The notes under the pieces: model-generated
Databases searched by the model: none
The model's input: the letters and a program-made list of their open reading frames with translations, nothing else
What the model was told of the DNA's origin: nothing
Assembly (NCBI GenBank): GCA_947460575.1
Contig: CANHIJ010000033.1
Coordinates: forward strand, 1 to 35,851
Reading direction: 5' to 3'
DNA from: Verrucomicrobiales bacterium
GTDB lineage: Bacteria > Verrucomicrobiota > Verrucomicrobiia > Verrucomicrobiales > V1-33
DNA length: 35,851 bases
Translations under genes and position numbers: made by a program
In this document: positions 18,692-27,079 of the stretch, piece by piece
Layout of the letters: every line of letters starts with the position of its first letter
Position numbering within the stretch: the first letter of the stretch is position 1

Positions 18692-19279
18692 CTAAGGGTG
18701 CAGGTAGTTCGCCAGATAATTCCAAAACCACTCGCCCTTCTCCTGGTGGTACCGCAGCACCAAGCCTCCAAAAAAGGCCGCGGGCAACACCAGGGCGAAC
18801 ACCACCAGCGCGAAGCAGCCCCCGTCTTGCGAATGGCTGCTGCGGCGCGCCGTCGTCGACACCGGGCGCTGCACCGACGCCGGCGCCAAGACCACCGGCG
18901 CCGGTCGCGCCGCCGCCGCGGGGGCCCCCGGGGCGCCCTGCTCATAAATCCGCGTCGGCTGCTCTTCCATCCGCACCACCCGCACCGCCACCTCCGAGTG
19001 GTACTCCGCCCGCACATCCCCGAAAAGCAGCCCATCCCCATGCTCCAGCACCCGCAGCTCCACCGCCTGGCCATTTACTTTGGTCTGGTTCGTCGACTCC
19101 AGATCCGTCAACACAAAATCCCCACCCTCGCTGACCCGCAGCACCGCGTGGTGGCTCGAAGCCGCCCCCGGCGGCAGCACGATATCGTTGTCCGCAGCCC
19201 GACCAATCGTAAAGGTCGGCCCGTTCAGCCCATACTTGGCCGAACTTCCGTCAGGGAGGTGAATGATGATTTTGGGCAT
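18692..19279 (-). CDS. FHA-domain protein with C-terminal membrane segment
   Basis: 195 residues from ATG 19279; a TTG six codons upstream is less likely. An FHA phosphopeptide-binding domain fills residues 1-95: TFTIGRAADNDIVLP, SSHHAVL and STNQTKVNG carry the usual GR, S..H and N..NG positions. A Pro/Ala linker (about 115-145) leads to one membrane helix (about 155-176) and a short tail. FHA domains bind phosphothreonine, so the protein probably tethers a phosphorylated partner to the membrane; no Ser/Thr kinase is in the window. It lies upstream of nuoF on the same strand with a 153-base gap. Confidence 0.88.
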   Translation of the reverse strand: MPKIIIHLPDGSSAKYGLNGPTFTIGRAADNDIVLPPGAASSHHAVLRVSEGGDFVLTDLESTNQTKVNGQAVELRVLEHGDGLLFGDVRAEYHSEVAVRVVRMEEQPTRIYEQGAPGAPAAAARPAPVVLAPASVQRPVSTTARRSSHSQDGGCFALVVFALVLPAAFFGGLVLRYHQEKGEWFWNYLANYLHP

Positions 19280-19402
19280 ACCAAAGCGGGGATTCAAATA
19301 AGCGGCGCAACCCCTCGCTTATAGCCTCCCCCCCGCCATCCGACAAGAGGCGGTTTTGCCAATCCCCCTCCTCCAGGCCCAGCGGCGAAAGGCGCACTGG
19401 GC

Positions 19403-19471
19403 TCCCGGGGGAAAACCGCCAGCGAGTCAGGAAAACCCCTCTGGGGTTCGCCGCTGCGATCCAAACAGACC
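19403..19471 (+). repeat. Intergenic repeat D, copy 2
   Basis: Diverged copy of 16864-16932 in the same orientation, with the hairpin AACCCCTCTGGGGTT at 19434-19448. The loop base change C to T leaves the six-base stem intact, so the hairpin is conserved between copies. Confidence 0.6.
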
Positions 19472-19501
19472 CCGACGGGTGCGCTTCACCCGGTAATTCG
19501 C

Positions 19502-19639
19502 ACGCTTCGGACCCGCACCCTGGGAAGCGTCGGGCTTTGCCGATCCAGCCGACTCCTCAGTGGAGGTGGTCCGCGCAAATTACCCGGCAATTTGCGCTCC
19601 ACCCCCGAATGGAATAGTCCGCCCGCCAGCGCGCGCTGG
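19502..19639. repeat. Cluster of three inverted repeats
   Basis: ACGCTTC/GAAGCGT arms lie at 19502-19508 and 19524-19530. GCGCAAATT/AATTTGCGC arms with a 7-base loop lie at 19573-19581 and 19589-19597, extended outward by GGTGG/CCACC. The perfect 14-base palindrome CCAGCGCGCGCTGG is at 19626-19639. Confidence 0.7.
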
Positions 19640-19648
19640 TCCATGGAT

Positions 19649-20414
19649 CCTAAAACCGGGAGTTGAAAGCTGATTGGTGGGCTCTTTTTCGCGATGAGAA
19701 CGGGGAATGATCCGCTTTTTTGCATCGGGAGGTTCACCCATTGAACAAGTCCCTTCCACAGTCAAAATCCGCCTTGAAATCGGTCCGCGGGACGCGCCCG
19801 GCGGCGATGCCCGGAGTCAGCCCGGGATGAAGCCGGACTCAGCTCGGGAGGGTGCCAGCGGCAGCCCAGGAAGATGCCGGAGACATCCCAGGAAGATGCC
19901 GGAGGCATCCCAGCGTGTAGCCGGTGGTCGAGCGAAGCGACACCACCGGACCGCGCCCCAAGGGGGCCCGCACCCCGGCAGGGGTGCCAGCGCAGCAGCC
20001 CCCCAAGGGCTACACACAAGCACAACGCGCCAGCGTCTTGGAAAAGCGCGCGATGTGGCCCGCCGATTAGGCCGCCCCTTTAGGGCTCGGTTCGCTTTTT
20101 GGCCCGCTACCCAGGGCGTTGCCCTGGGCTGGCGTAGGACGCGCCGTGGGCGCTCTCCATTTGCGCCCCGGCGAGGCACCACAAGTCAGCCCAGGGCAAC
20201 GCCCTAGGTTTCCCCTCCGCAAAGAAATTCAAGCCCTGCAGGAGATTACTAATAGAAAATAAAACCGTTCGGCGGGCGCGCCAGCTGGCGCGCCCGCGAC
20301 TCACCGCCCTAAGCCCGCGACTCACCGCCCTAAAAAGGCCCACGCGCGCAAGAACAGCCACCCGCGTCGGCGCTCCGCGCCCACCTAATTCGATAGTCAA
20401 CTCGCGATTTTAGG
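19649..20414 (+). mobile_element. TIR-bounded multi-hairpin element, copy A (non-autonomous, MITE/REP-like)
   Basis: The left end CCTAAAACCGGGAGTTGA (19649-19666) is nearly the inverted complement of the right end (20393-20414, ...AACTCGCGATTTTAGG), about 16 of 18 bases matching. Inside, in order, lie the MIRFFASGGSP-coding segment (19708-19740), GATGCC hairpins (19873-19887 imperfect, 19895-19909 perfect), GTAG followed by a CCGGTGGT/ACCACCGG hairpin (19917-19949), GCACCCC/GGGGTGC (19970-19987), CCCAGGGC/GCCCTGGG (20110-20128) and a related hairpin at 20190-20208. No transposase is encoded. Related copies are at 33183-33567 and 35660-35851. No clear target duplication is seen. Confidence 0.65.
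20272..20333. repeat. Perfect 26-base palindrome followed by a 21-base tandem duplication
   Basis: Bases 20272-20297 read the same on both strands around the centre CAGCTG. From 20293 the unit CCCGCGACTCACCGCCCTAA occurs twice with period 21 (20293 and 20314). Both lie inside copy A and are absent from copy B. Confidence 0.85.
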
Positions 20415-20471
20415 ATAATGAGAAGAGGATGAGGGATTCCCACCGCCACCGGGTCCTGGGGCCGGAGCGGG

Positions 20472-22919
20472 TCAGTCCAGTTCCGCGGGGGCCAAGCGCC
20501 GCCCCCAGCGCGGCCAGATGCGCCAGGCCCAGGGCAGCAGGAAGGCGGCGGTGAAGAGGGTGGCCAAAACTCCCACCATGCAGCACAGCCCCATGCTGAT
20601 TAGTCCGCTGTTGCCGGAAACGGCGAGGGCTCCGAAGCCCAAGCCCGTGCTCAGCCCGCAGTAGGCCAGCGCCCGGCCCACTCCGTGGGTGCCGTCCCCG
20701 CCTTCGCGCTCGTGCCGCCGCAGGGCGTAAATCATGTGGATCGTGAAATCCAAGCCCAGGCCCAAGCTGAGGGGGATGGCCGCGATGTTGACGAAATTCC
20801 ACTCCATGCCCCGCGCCGACATGTAGGCCAGCAGGATCAACCCGCTAAAAGCCAGGGTCGCCAGGGCCAGCAGAATTTCCCGCGCCCCGCGGAAAACGAC
20901 GAAGAGAAGCGCCGCCAGCACCGCGCCCGCTGGCAGGCAGATGCGCTGCGCCTCTTCCCGGACCAAGGGGAGAATTTTCTGGTTGAGATAGCGCCAGCCA
21001 GCGGGGTAAAAGCTGGAAATTTTTTCCAGGGCCGCCACCACGGGGGCGTCGCCAGGCACCACCGCGGGCGGCAACTGCATGAAGCCCAAGGCGTTGACTT
21101 GCCCCGGGCGGCGCTGCAACAGGTGGCCCAAGGTGCCCTCCAGCAAGCTCGGTTCCGGCCAGCGCGCCGCGGCGCCCGGCTCTGCGGCATAGGCCGCCAG
21201 TTTGGCGAACACGCGCTGCGCCAACATCCCGGCTTCCTTTTCATAGCCCGCCGCCCCGATGGCCGCCTCCAGCCGCGGTCCGTCGGCCGCCAGAGCCTGG
21301 AGGCGCGGGAGATTTTCCGCTTGGCGCTCCCGGTCGGGCAAGAGGCGGTCGGGCAAGTACCAGGAGAGCAGTTCGCCGCGAGCCAGGGCGGGCTCCAGCA
21401 CCGCGCGGGCCGCCGCCATGGCCGCGGCCACGGGGACCTCGGAAGTCCCGCTGGCGACCAGGGGCAACCACTCGCCCTTGCTCTCGGGCGGCTCCATTTT
21501 GGCCTGCATGCGCTCGAGGGCGTTGAAGGCCTCGCTTTTGACGGGGCGGAGCACGTTGGGTCCGCGGTGAATCCCCGGCAGGCCGCGGTGCCACAGCACC
21601 GCCATGCTGGCCACCAGGAGGGCGGCGGCGCACCAGCCTGGCAGGGCTTGCCGCCAGCGGGAAACCGGCGGCGCGGCGACCCCTGCCGCTTTGACCCGGA
21701 CTTTCAGCCGCATCGCCAGGGGCAAAAAGCCGAACAGCATGATGGCCGCCCCAATCAAAATCCCCAGCGCCGTCAGCGTTCCCAGCTGGGAGATCCCCGG
21801 AAGCGAGCTCATCGAGAGCGAGCCAAACACCAGGGCCGTGGTCAGGGCCGACCACAGCACTCCGGGCAACACCCGCCGACACACCCGCGGCCAGGTCGCC
21901 CCCGGCATGGCCTGCGCTTCGTGCAGCGCCACCACTCCAAAATCCTCAATCATCCCCGTCAAGATGGCGGCAAACCCCATCGACATCACGTTCAGCCCCC
22001 CGTAAATGAGCCCCGCCGTACCCAGCGTCAACAGATTGGTAATCAACAGTGCCGCCATCAGCAAAATCAGCGGCTTCAGGGTCCGGTGCAGCAGCCAAAA
22101 CAAAAAGGCCACGATAAAAGTGATCCCCCCCACCGACTGCGACATGTCCCGCTCCATCCCGGTGGCGATCTCGGCGCGAAACGCCGGTTCACCCGTAAAA
22201 GCCACCGCCACGGCCGCAAACTCGGGGTGCTGGACCCGCCAGGCGGCCACGCCTTCCTGACGCATCCGCTCCAGCCATTGGGCCACCACCCGGTAATCGG
22301 GGGTGGCCTCCAGGGGTTCGGCATAGACGAGGTGGAAGGTGCCGTCGCTGCTGCGATACCCATTGCCCGCCCCCGTGGCCCCGAGCAATTTGGGGTCGGC
22401 CGCGCGGAAAAGCGGCCCCGTCAACCCCAGCGGATCGTACGCCCCCGCGGCGAGCACCTGGGAGTCCTGCGAAGTCGCCATCTCCTCCAAAGTCGCCTCC
22501 GCCTGCCGCTGCGCCCCATCGCCTGCCAGCTTTTCCGTCAAAGCGCGCACCTGCTCGGGCGCGGCGTTCAACAGCGCATAGGCTACCATCCCCGACAATT
22601 CCGCGCCCGCCACTTCTTGATTTTCTTGGTCCAGCGGCGGCCGCGCGCTGACCTTGTGGCAGAGTTTCGCGAGCGATTCCAAGTGGCTCGCCAGCGAAAG
22701 CGCCGCCGCTTCCGCCGCCGCCGCCTCCGCCGCCTCCAGCGTAATCACCAGCCGATTGGCCTTCTGAAAGGAATCCCGCAAAATCCGGGTCCCCTCCAAG
22801 CCGGGCATCTTCTGCGGCAGCAAGTCCAGCACTTCCACATTGTAATTCAGCCGCGCCAGGCCCACCCACCCCAGCACCGCCGTCACCGCCAAAAGCAAAA
22901 CATAGGACCAGCGCTGCAT
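20472..22919 (-). CDS. MMPL-family RND exporter
   Basis: 815 residues. An N-terminal membrane helix (about 5-20) precedes NYNVEVLDLLPQKMPGLEGT, typical of the MMPL/HpnN-like branch. A periplasmic loop (25-250) leads to a block of about six helices (255-430, with NVMSMGFAAILTGMIEDFGV carrying a membrane acidic pair), a second loop and a second helix block (about 655-800, SLGLGLDFTIHMIYALRRHE with the matching Asp). Such proton-driven pumps move lipids or hydrophobic compounds to the outer membrane. No hopanoid genes adjoin, so the cargo is unknown. It follows the MgtC/DUF4010 gene by 94 bases on the same strand. The start has a C- and T-rich leader rather than a Shine-Dalgarno. Confidence 0.88.
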   Translation of the reverse strand: MQRWSYVLLLAVTAVLGWVGLARLNYNVEVLDLLPQKMPGLEGTRILRDSFQKANRLVITLEAAEAAAAEAAALSLASHLESLAKLCHKVSARPPLDQENQEVAGAELSGMVAYALLNAAPEQVRALTEKLAGDGAQRQAEATLEEMATSQDSQVLAAGAYDPLGLTGPLFRAADPKLLGATGAGNGYRSSDGTFHLVYAEPLEATPDYRVVAQWLERMRQEGVAAWRVQHPEFAAVAVAFTGEPAFRAEIATGMERDMSQSVGGITFIVAFLFWLLHRTLKPLILLMAALLITNLLTLGTAGLIYGGLNVMSMGFAAILTGMIEDFGVVALHEAQAMPGATWPRVCRRVLPGVLWSALTTALVFGSLSMSSLPGISQLGTLTALGILIGAAIMLFGFLPLAMRLKVRVKAAGVAAPPVSRWRQALPGWCAAALLVASMAVLWHRGLPGIHRGPNVLRPVKSEAFNALERMQAKMEPPESKGEWLPLVASGTSEVPVAAAMAAARAVLEPALARGELLSWYLPDRLLPDRERQAENLPRLQALAADGPRLEAAIGAAGYEKEAGMLAQRVFAKLAAYAAEPGAAARWPEPSLLEGTLGHLLQRRPGQVNALGFMQLPPAVVPGDAPVVAALEKISSFYPAGWRYLNQKILPLVREEAQRICLPAGAVLAALLFVVFRGAREILLALATLAFSGLILLAYMSARGMEWNFVNIAAIPLSLGLGLDFTIHMIYALRRHEREGGDGTHGVGRALAYCGLSTGLGFGALAVSGNSGLISMGLCCMVGVLATLFTAAFLLPWAWRIWPRWGRRLAPAELD

Positions 22920-23013
22920 GGAAAATCAAAAAAAGGGGGGAATACTCTGCGAAAGCCACCTTTCACGCCCCCTTGCCGGATGACAAATGCAGAAAATCCA
23001 CATTCCTTCAACT

Positions 23014-24255
23014 TCATCCGGGCCAAAACCGCCACAGGAGTCCGCCGCTGGCCAGCACCACCGCGAAGGCGGCTCCCAGGCGCCAGGCCAGTCCGGAACT
23101 TCCCAACACTGCCACGGCGGCGAACTTGAAGCCAAAATTGGCCAGGACCGCGAGCAAGATCGCCCGCCAAGCGCTGCCCGGGGATAAGCTTCCCGCCTGG
23201 GCCAGCTGGGCCGAAGACAAGGTGATGGCGTCGACGTCGGTCAGGCCCGACAAGCCCGCCACCACATACAGTCCGGCGGCGCCAAAGTGGTCGCGCGCCG
23301 CCGCCACCGCTACCAGCACCCCAGCGTAGAGCAGGCCAAACACCAGGGCGCCCTGGAATTCAGCCGGATTTTTCGGCGCGGGCATTTCCCCACTTTGCCG
23401 GAAACTCATCCAGTGGAGCCCCCCGGCCACCAGCCCGCAAACCCCCAGCAGTGCCGCCAGGGGAGGCGCGATGGCCCCCACCGCCCCCGGCGCCGCCGCC
23501 GCCACTTCGCCCAAAACCCGCAGCAGCGAAATACAGGATGCCGCCATGATCACGCAGGCCGCCAGCGGAGCCAGCGCCGGGTCCTGCGCGCTGCGCCGGG
23601 CAAAGCTCACCGTCGTCGCGGTGCTGGAAACGAGCCCCCCGACGACGCCCCCCAGCAAAGTGCCCGCGCGGGCCCCCAGCAATTTGTAGGACACGTAGCC
23701 GATCAGGCTGATGGCCACGATGAAAACCACCATCAGCCAAATTGAAAAGGGATTCCACACCGCGTAGGGCCCGTAGGCTCGGTTGGGCAGGACGGGCAGA
23801 ATGATCAGACTGAGGAGGGCAAATTGCGCAATGGCCCGCATGTCTCGCTCGCCCACCGCGGCGGCAAATTGGTGCATCGGCTGCTTTAAGTGCAGCAACA
23901 ACAGCATCACCCCCCCTATCAGCACCCCCGCCGCCATCTGGTCGGAAGCCAGCAAAATCCCCACGGCGTAGAGCAACAGGGCCGCCACCTCGGAAGTGAT
24001 GCCGCCATTCGGTCCGCCCGCCTGCCCTTTCAGCACCTTGGCCAACACCAACACCCCCGCGAGGGCCAACAAACCCGCCCCCAAAATCCACCCCCCATAG
24101 ACCGCCGCAATTTTGGCGCAAACGGTCCCCAACAGCGCAAACAAGGGAAAAGTCCGAATCCCCCCGACCGAGGCATCAGTGCGCTGCCGCTGCAGCCCCA
24201 GCAATAACCCCAGGGCCAGCGAGACCGTGATTTGCAGCAGCGTTTGGGTTTCCAT
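23014..24255 (-). CDS. MgtC/SapB and DUF4010 domain membrane protein
   Basis: 413 residues with about 12 membrane helices. The N-terminal third (LGLLLGLQRQRTDASVGGIRTF) is the MgtC/SapB fold. The C-terminal part (LLGGVVGGLVSSTATTVSFARRS and later AGLSGLTDVDAITLSSAQLA) is DUF4010. Family members are inner-membrane proteins of uncertain function, sometimes linked to ion homeostasis or transport. It is likely co-transcribed with the downstream MMPL gene. The start at 24255 is followed at once by a hydrophobic helix. Confidence 0.9.
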   Translation of the reverse strand: METQTLLQITVSLALGLLLGLQRQRTDASVGGIRTFPLFALLGTVCAKIAAVYGGWILGAGLLALAGVLVLAKVLKGQAGGPNGGITSEVAALLLYAVGILLASDQMAAGVLIGGVMLLLLHLKQPMHQFAAAVGERDMRAIAQFALLSLIILPVLPNRAYGPYAVWNPFSIWLMVVFIVAISLIGYVSYKLLGARAGTLLGGVVGGLVSSTATTVSFARRSAQDPALAPLAACVIMAASCISLLRVLGEVAAAAPGAVGAIAPPLAALLGVCGLVAGGLHWMSFRQSGEMPAPKNPAEFQGALVFGLLYAGVLVAVAAARDHFGAAGLYVVAGLSGLTDVDAITLSSAQLAQAGSLSPGSAWRAILLAVLANFGFKFAAVAVLGSSGLAWRLGAAFAVVLASGGLLWRFWPG

Positions 24256-24335
24256 CGTTGCAAGGGGCCAGAAAGCCGATCCTCCCTACTCCTAGCGCAG
24301 CTCCGCCCCCTTGTAAACTCGCGCCCACATTCCCC

Positions 24336-24701
24336 CTAAAATCCCCCTGGCCCGATCCCCGCCTCCACCGCCACGCTGAAGTCCGCCGCCACCGTGGCCG
24401 TGACCCGGTAGAGCCCCGAACCCTCAAAATAGCCCGCCTCCGCAGCAAGGTGGCGCTTTCCCTCGGCCTCAAAAGCCACCCGCAATCCCGACGCCCCCCG
24501 CAAGCGCACCGCGGATCCAGCGCTGCCTCCCGGCGCAATGTCCCCCAGTTTCTCCTCAAAACCGTTCCCCGAAATCACCACCTCCCGAAGCGCCACACCC
24601 GCAAGATTGCGCACCGTCACCTCGGGATGCCGCGCGCAGCCCGCCAGGCCCAAGCTCAGCAAAATCGCCCCATAAAAAGTGGCCGGAAGCCGCCGCATCA
24701 T
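24336..24701 (-). CDS. Small hypothetical lipoprotein
   Basis: 121 residues. A signal peptide ends in the lipobox LAGC with the lipidated Cys at 22, so the mature part is membrane-anchored. The rest is predicted beta-rich (EVTVRNLAGVALREVVISG), with no recognised domain. It lies upstream of the MgtC/DUF4010 gene on the same strand (80-base gap) and is divergent from uvrC. A GGA just before the ATG is a weak ribosome-binding site. Function unknown. Confidence 0.7.
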   Translation of the reverse strand: MMRRLPATFYGAILLSLGLAGCARHPEVTVRNLAGVALREVVISGNGFEEKLGDIAPGGSAGSAVRLRGASGLRVAFEAEGKRHLAAEAGYFEGSGLYRVTATVAADFSVAVEAGIGPGGF

Positions 24702-24871
24702 TCCGCCAGGCTCCCACCCGTTTTCGCGCTGTCAATCCCTATCCCAGCCACCCCTCCCCCCGGCGATTTTCTTTGCCGTCTAAGCCGCAGTTCCCTTGCG
24801 CGCATCTCCGCGCCGCCTTCCCTCGTAGCTCAGCCCTAATCCGGCCGCCCGCCCCCGCCCCTGCCCGCTCC

Positions 24872-26467
24872 ATGATCCCCCGCGAAAAACCCGACCTCAA
24901 TGCCCGCCTTCACGAGGTGCCGCACCAGCCGGGCGTCTATCTGATGCGCGACCGCTTTGGCAAAATCATCTACGTGGGCAAAGCCAAGGATCTGCGGCGG
25001 CGCCTCAGCAATTACTTTCAGCCAGCTCGCAGCCACATGGCCGACCTCAAAACCCGCGCCCTCATCAAGAGCATCTGGGATTTTGAATACCACACCGTGC
25101 GCAACGAGCCCGAGTCCCTCCTCCTCGAGATCAAACTCATCAAGGAATACCGCCCCAAATACAATATTGCCCTCCGCGACGACAAGCGCTTCCTCCTCCT
25201 CAAAATGCACCCCGAGGAACCCTGGCCGCGCTTCTTCCTCACGCGCACCCGCAAGGACGACGGCGCCCGCTACTTCGGCCCCTTCGCCCACAGCAATAGC
25301 CTCCGCACCACCCTCCACTGGATGCAAAAACAGTTCGGCCTCCGCTCCTGCCGACCCCAAGAACCCAGCGAAACCGACTACCGCCACTGCCACAACGACC
25401 TTATCAAAAACTGCTGCGCCCCCTGCATCGGCCGCACCCTCCAGGCCGAATACCTCAAAAAAGTCGAAGCCGCCGCCGCCTTCCTCGACGGTCGCTTCAA
25501 AGACCACCTCCAGGAAATCGAAGCCGAAATGCACGCCGCCGCCGCCGAACTCGACTTCGAGCGCGCCGCCGAACTCCGCGACATGCTCCTCGATTTCCAG
25601 CGCACCCTCCAGCCCGCCCGCCGCTTCACCCGCAGCCGCGGCACCCCCTCCGGCCACCTCAACCCCCTAGCCGACCTCCGCGAACTCGGCGAAATCCTCC
25701 AGCTCGACCACCCCCCTCAGGTCATGGAGTGCTTTGACATTTCTAACATCTCATCGAGCCACATCGTCGCCAGCATGGTCCGCTTTAAGGACGGCGTCCC
25801 CGACACCGCTAACTATCGCCGCTATCGCATCAAAACCGTGGCCACTCAAAACGACTTCGCCTCCATGGCCGAAGTGGTGCGCCGCCGCTACTCCCGCATT
25901 CTCCTCGAAGCCGCCCAGGCTGCCCCCGCGGTCTTCGAGGGCAACCAGGAACCCACCGCCGAGGCCCTCCGCCGCCTCGCCCGCCACCTCGAAGCGCACC
26001 CCGAGGACCTCCCCGCCCGCACCCCCTTCGTGCGCCTCCCCGACCTCGTCATCGTCGACGGCGGCAAGGGCCAACTCTCCTCCGCCTGCGCCGAATTGCA
26101 GCGCCTCGGCCTCTCTCAACTCCCCATCATCGGCCTAGCCAAAGAGCGCGAGGAGGTCTTCCTCCCCGGCCAGTCCGATCCCATCACCATGCCCCACACC
26201 ATGGGCGCCCTCAAACTCCTCCAGCGCATCCGCGACGAAGCCCACCGCTGGGCCAACGGCTACCACCAAGTCCTCATGAAGCGCCGCATCGCCGAAAGCA
26301 TCATCGACGACTGCCCCGGCATCTCCCCCGCCAAAAAAAACGCCCTCCTCGCCGAATTTGGCAGCGTCGCCCGCCTGCGCCGCCTCACCCCCGAAACCAT
26401 CGCCCGCCTCCCCGGCATCAGCCTAAAACTCGCCACCACCCTGCGCGCTTGGCTCGACACCCACTAG
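24872..26467 (+). CDS. uvrC: Excinuclease ABC subunit C
   Basis: 531 residues from ATG 24872; the frame opens at 24773 but only this start puts the GIY-YIG domain in its normal place. UvrC makes both incisions in nucleotide excision repair. The GIY-YIG nuclease is at 18-95 (GVYLMRDRFGKIIYVGKAKD), a Cys-rich part at 173-185, the UVR motif at about 212-246 (DFERAAELRDMLLDFQ), the RNase H-like 5' nuclease with ECFDISN (286-292) and VIVDGGKGQ (393-401), and a helix-hairpin-helix pair at the end (CPGISPAKKN, ARLPGISLKL). It is somewhat shorter than the common 600-residue form but complete. It lies 74 bases upstream of the metal efflux operon, probably independent of it. Confidence 0.96.
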   Translation: MIPREKPDLNARLHEVPHQPGVYLMRDRFGKIIYVGKAKDLRRRLSNYFQPARSHMADLKTRALIKSIWDFEYHTVRNEPESLLLEIKLIKEYRPKYNIALRDDKRFLLLKMHPEEPWPRFFLTRTRKDDGARYFGPFAHSNSLRTTLHWMQKQFGLRSCRPQEPSETDYRHCHNDLIKNCCAPCIGRTLQAEYLKKVEAAAAFLDGRFKDHLQEIEAEMHAAAAELDFERAAELRDMLLDFQRTLQPARRFTRSRGTPSGHLNPLADLRELGEILQLDHPPQVMECFDISNISSSHIVASMVRFKDGVPDTANYRRYRIKTVATQNDFASMAEVVRRRYSRILLEAAQAAPAVFEGNQEPTAEALRRLARHLEAHPEDLPARTPFVRLPDLVIVDGGKGQLSSACAELQRLGLSQLPIIGLAKEREEVFLPGQSDPITMPHTMGALKLLQRIRDEAHRWANGYHQVLMKRRIAESIIDDCPGISPAKKNALLAEFGSVARLRRLTPETIARLPGISLKLATTLRAWLDTH

Positions 26468-26541
26468 CCCCCTTTCCGAGCCGCATTCCGCCTTGCGCTC
26501 CCCGGCGCCCGTTCCACAGTTTTCCGGTCCTCCTCGCGCCC

Positions 26542-26970
26542 ATGTTTTCCCGCCTCCAGAAGCTGATGTTCACCCTCGCCCTCGTGGCCGTGGGGACCGC
26601 CCAGCTCTTCGGCGTCCACGGCGGCTACCTCTGCCCCTGCAGCGGACAAACTTCTCCCCTAGCGGATTGCGCCGCCGCCTGCCACGCCGAGGCCGAGCCC
26701 CACGCCTGCGAAGCCTTCCGCGGCGGCGCGCCCTCAGACCAAGACTCAGACCACGACCACCGCGCCCTGCGCCAGTCGCTCGTGGCCGCCCCGTCCCCTC
26801 CTCCCCCTAGCCCTCCGGCAGTGGTCCTCTTCGACCTCCCCCCCGCGCTCCAATTGCCCGAACTCCACCTCCAAGTGGCCCTGGTCGCGCCCCCGCGGCC
26901 GGAGCGCTGCCCCGGCCAGGCGCCGCCCTCGGCCTTGCTGGTGGCCCAGACCATGGTGCGGATGATTTGA
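26542..26970 (+). CDS. Small Cys/His-rich exported protein at head of metal efflux operon
   Basis: 142 residues from ATG 26542. A hydrophobic N-terminus (10-24) looks like a signal peptide or anchor. It is followed by CPC (31-33), CAAACH (43-48), H54, C56 and DHDH (70-73), a likely metal-binding patch. The second half is Pro-rich (SPPPPSPP) and then hydrophobic. I know no named family. It is the first gene before the CusC/B/A-type genes, 109 bases ahead, which suggests a periplasmic metal chaperone or sensor role like that of CusF or CnrX; sequence similarity to either is not apparent. Confidence 0.65.
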   Translation: MFSRLQKLMFTLALVAVGTAQLFGVHGGYLCPCSGQTSPLADCAAACHAEAEPHACEAFRGGAPSDQDSDHDHRALRQSLVAAPSPPPPSPPAVVLFDLPPALQLPELHLQVALVAPPRPERCPGQAPPSALLVAQTMVRMI

Positions 26971-27079
26971 GCTGAGCGCCCCCCCCTTGCCTCCCCCCGG
27001 ATCGGGCGGGACGGCCCCCGCCTCGCGACTACCCCGGGATTTCCCCGCGGCGTCCCTCACTTCTTATCCCCGTGCCCTC

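Larger units (their letters stand above)
19280..19648. other. Palindrome-rich intergenic region, no gene seen
   Basis: Upstream of the FHA gene. It contains repeat copy D2 followed by a series of inverted repeats that end where the TIR-bounded element begins at 19649. No reading frame with protein character was found. A promoter for the FHA gene should lie near 19280-19340 but is not recognisable. Confidence 0.6.

Noticed and set aside
19707..20207. 166-codon open frame within repeat copy A, coding a Pro/Arg/Gly-rich product
   Set aside because: It runs through hairpin repeats and its composition is that of translated palindromes. Only its first 11 codons show a conservation pattern, reported as a finding rather than a gene.
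20685..23129. 814-codon plus-strand frame rich in Gln, Arg and His
   Set aside because: Antisense shadow of the MMPL exporter, caused by high GC; no domain or membrane pattern.
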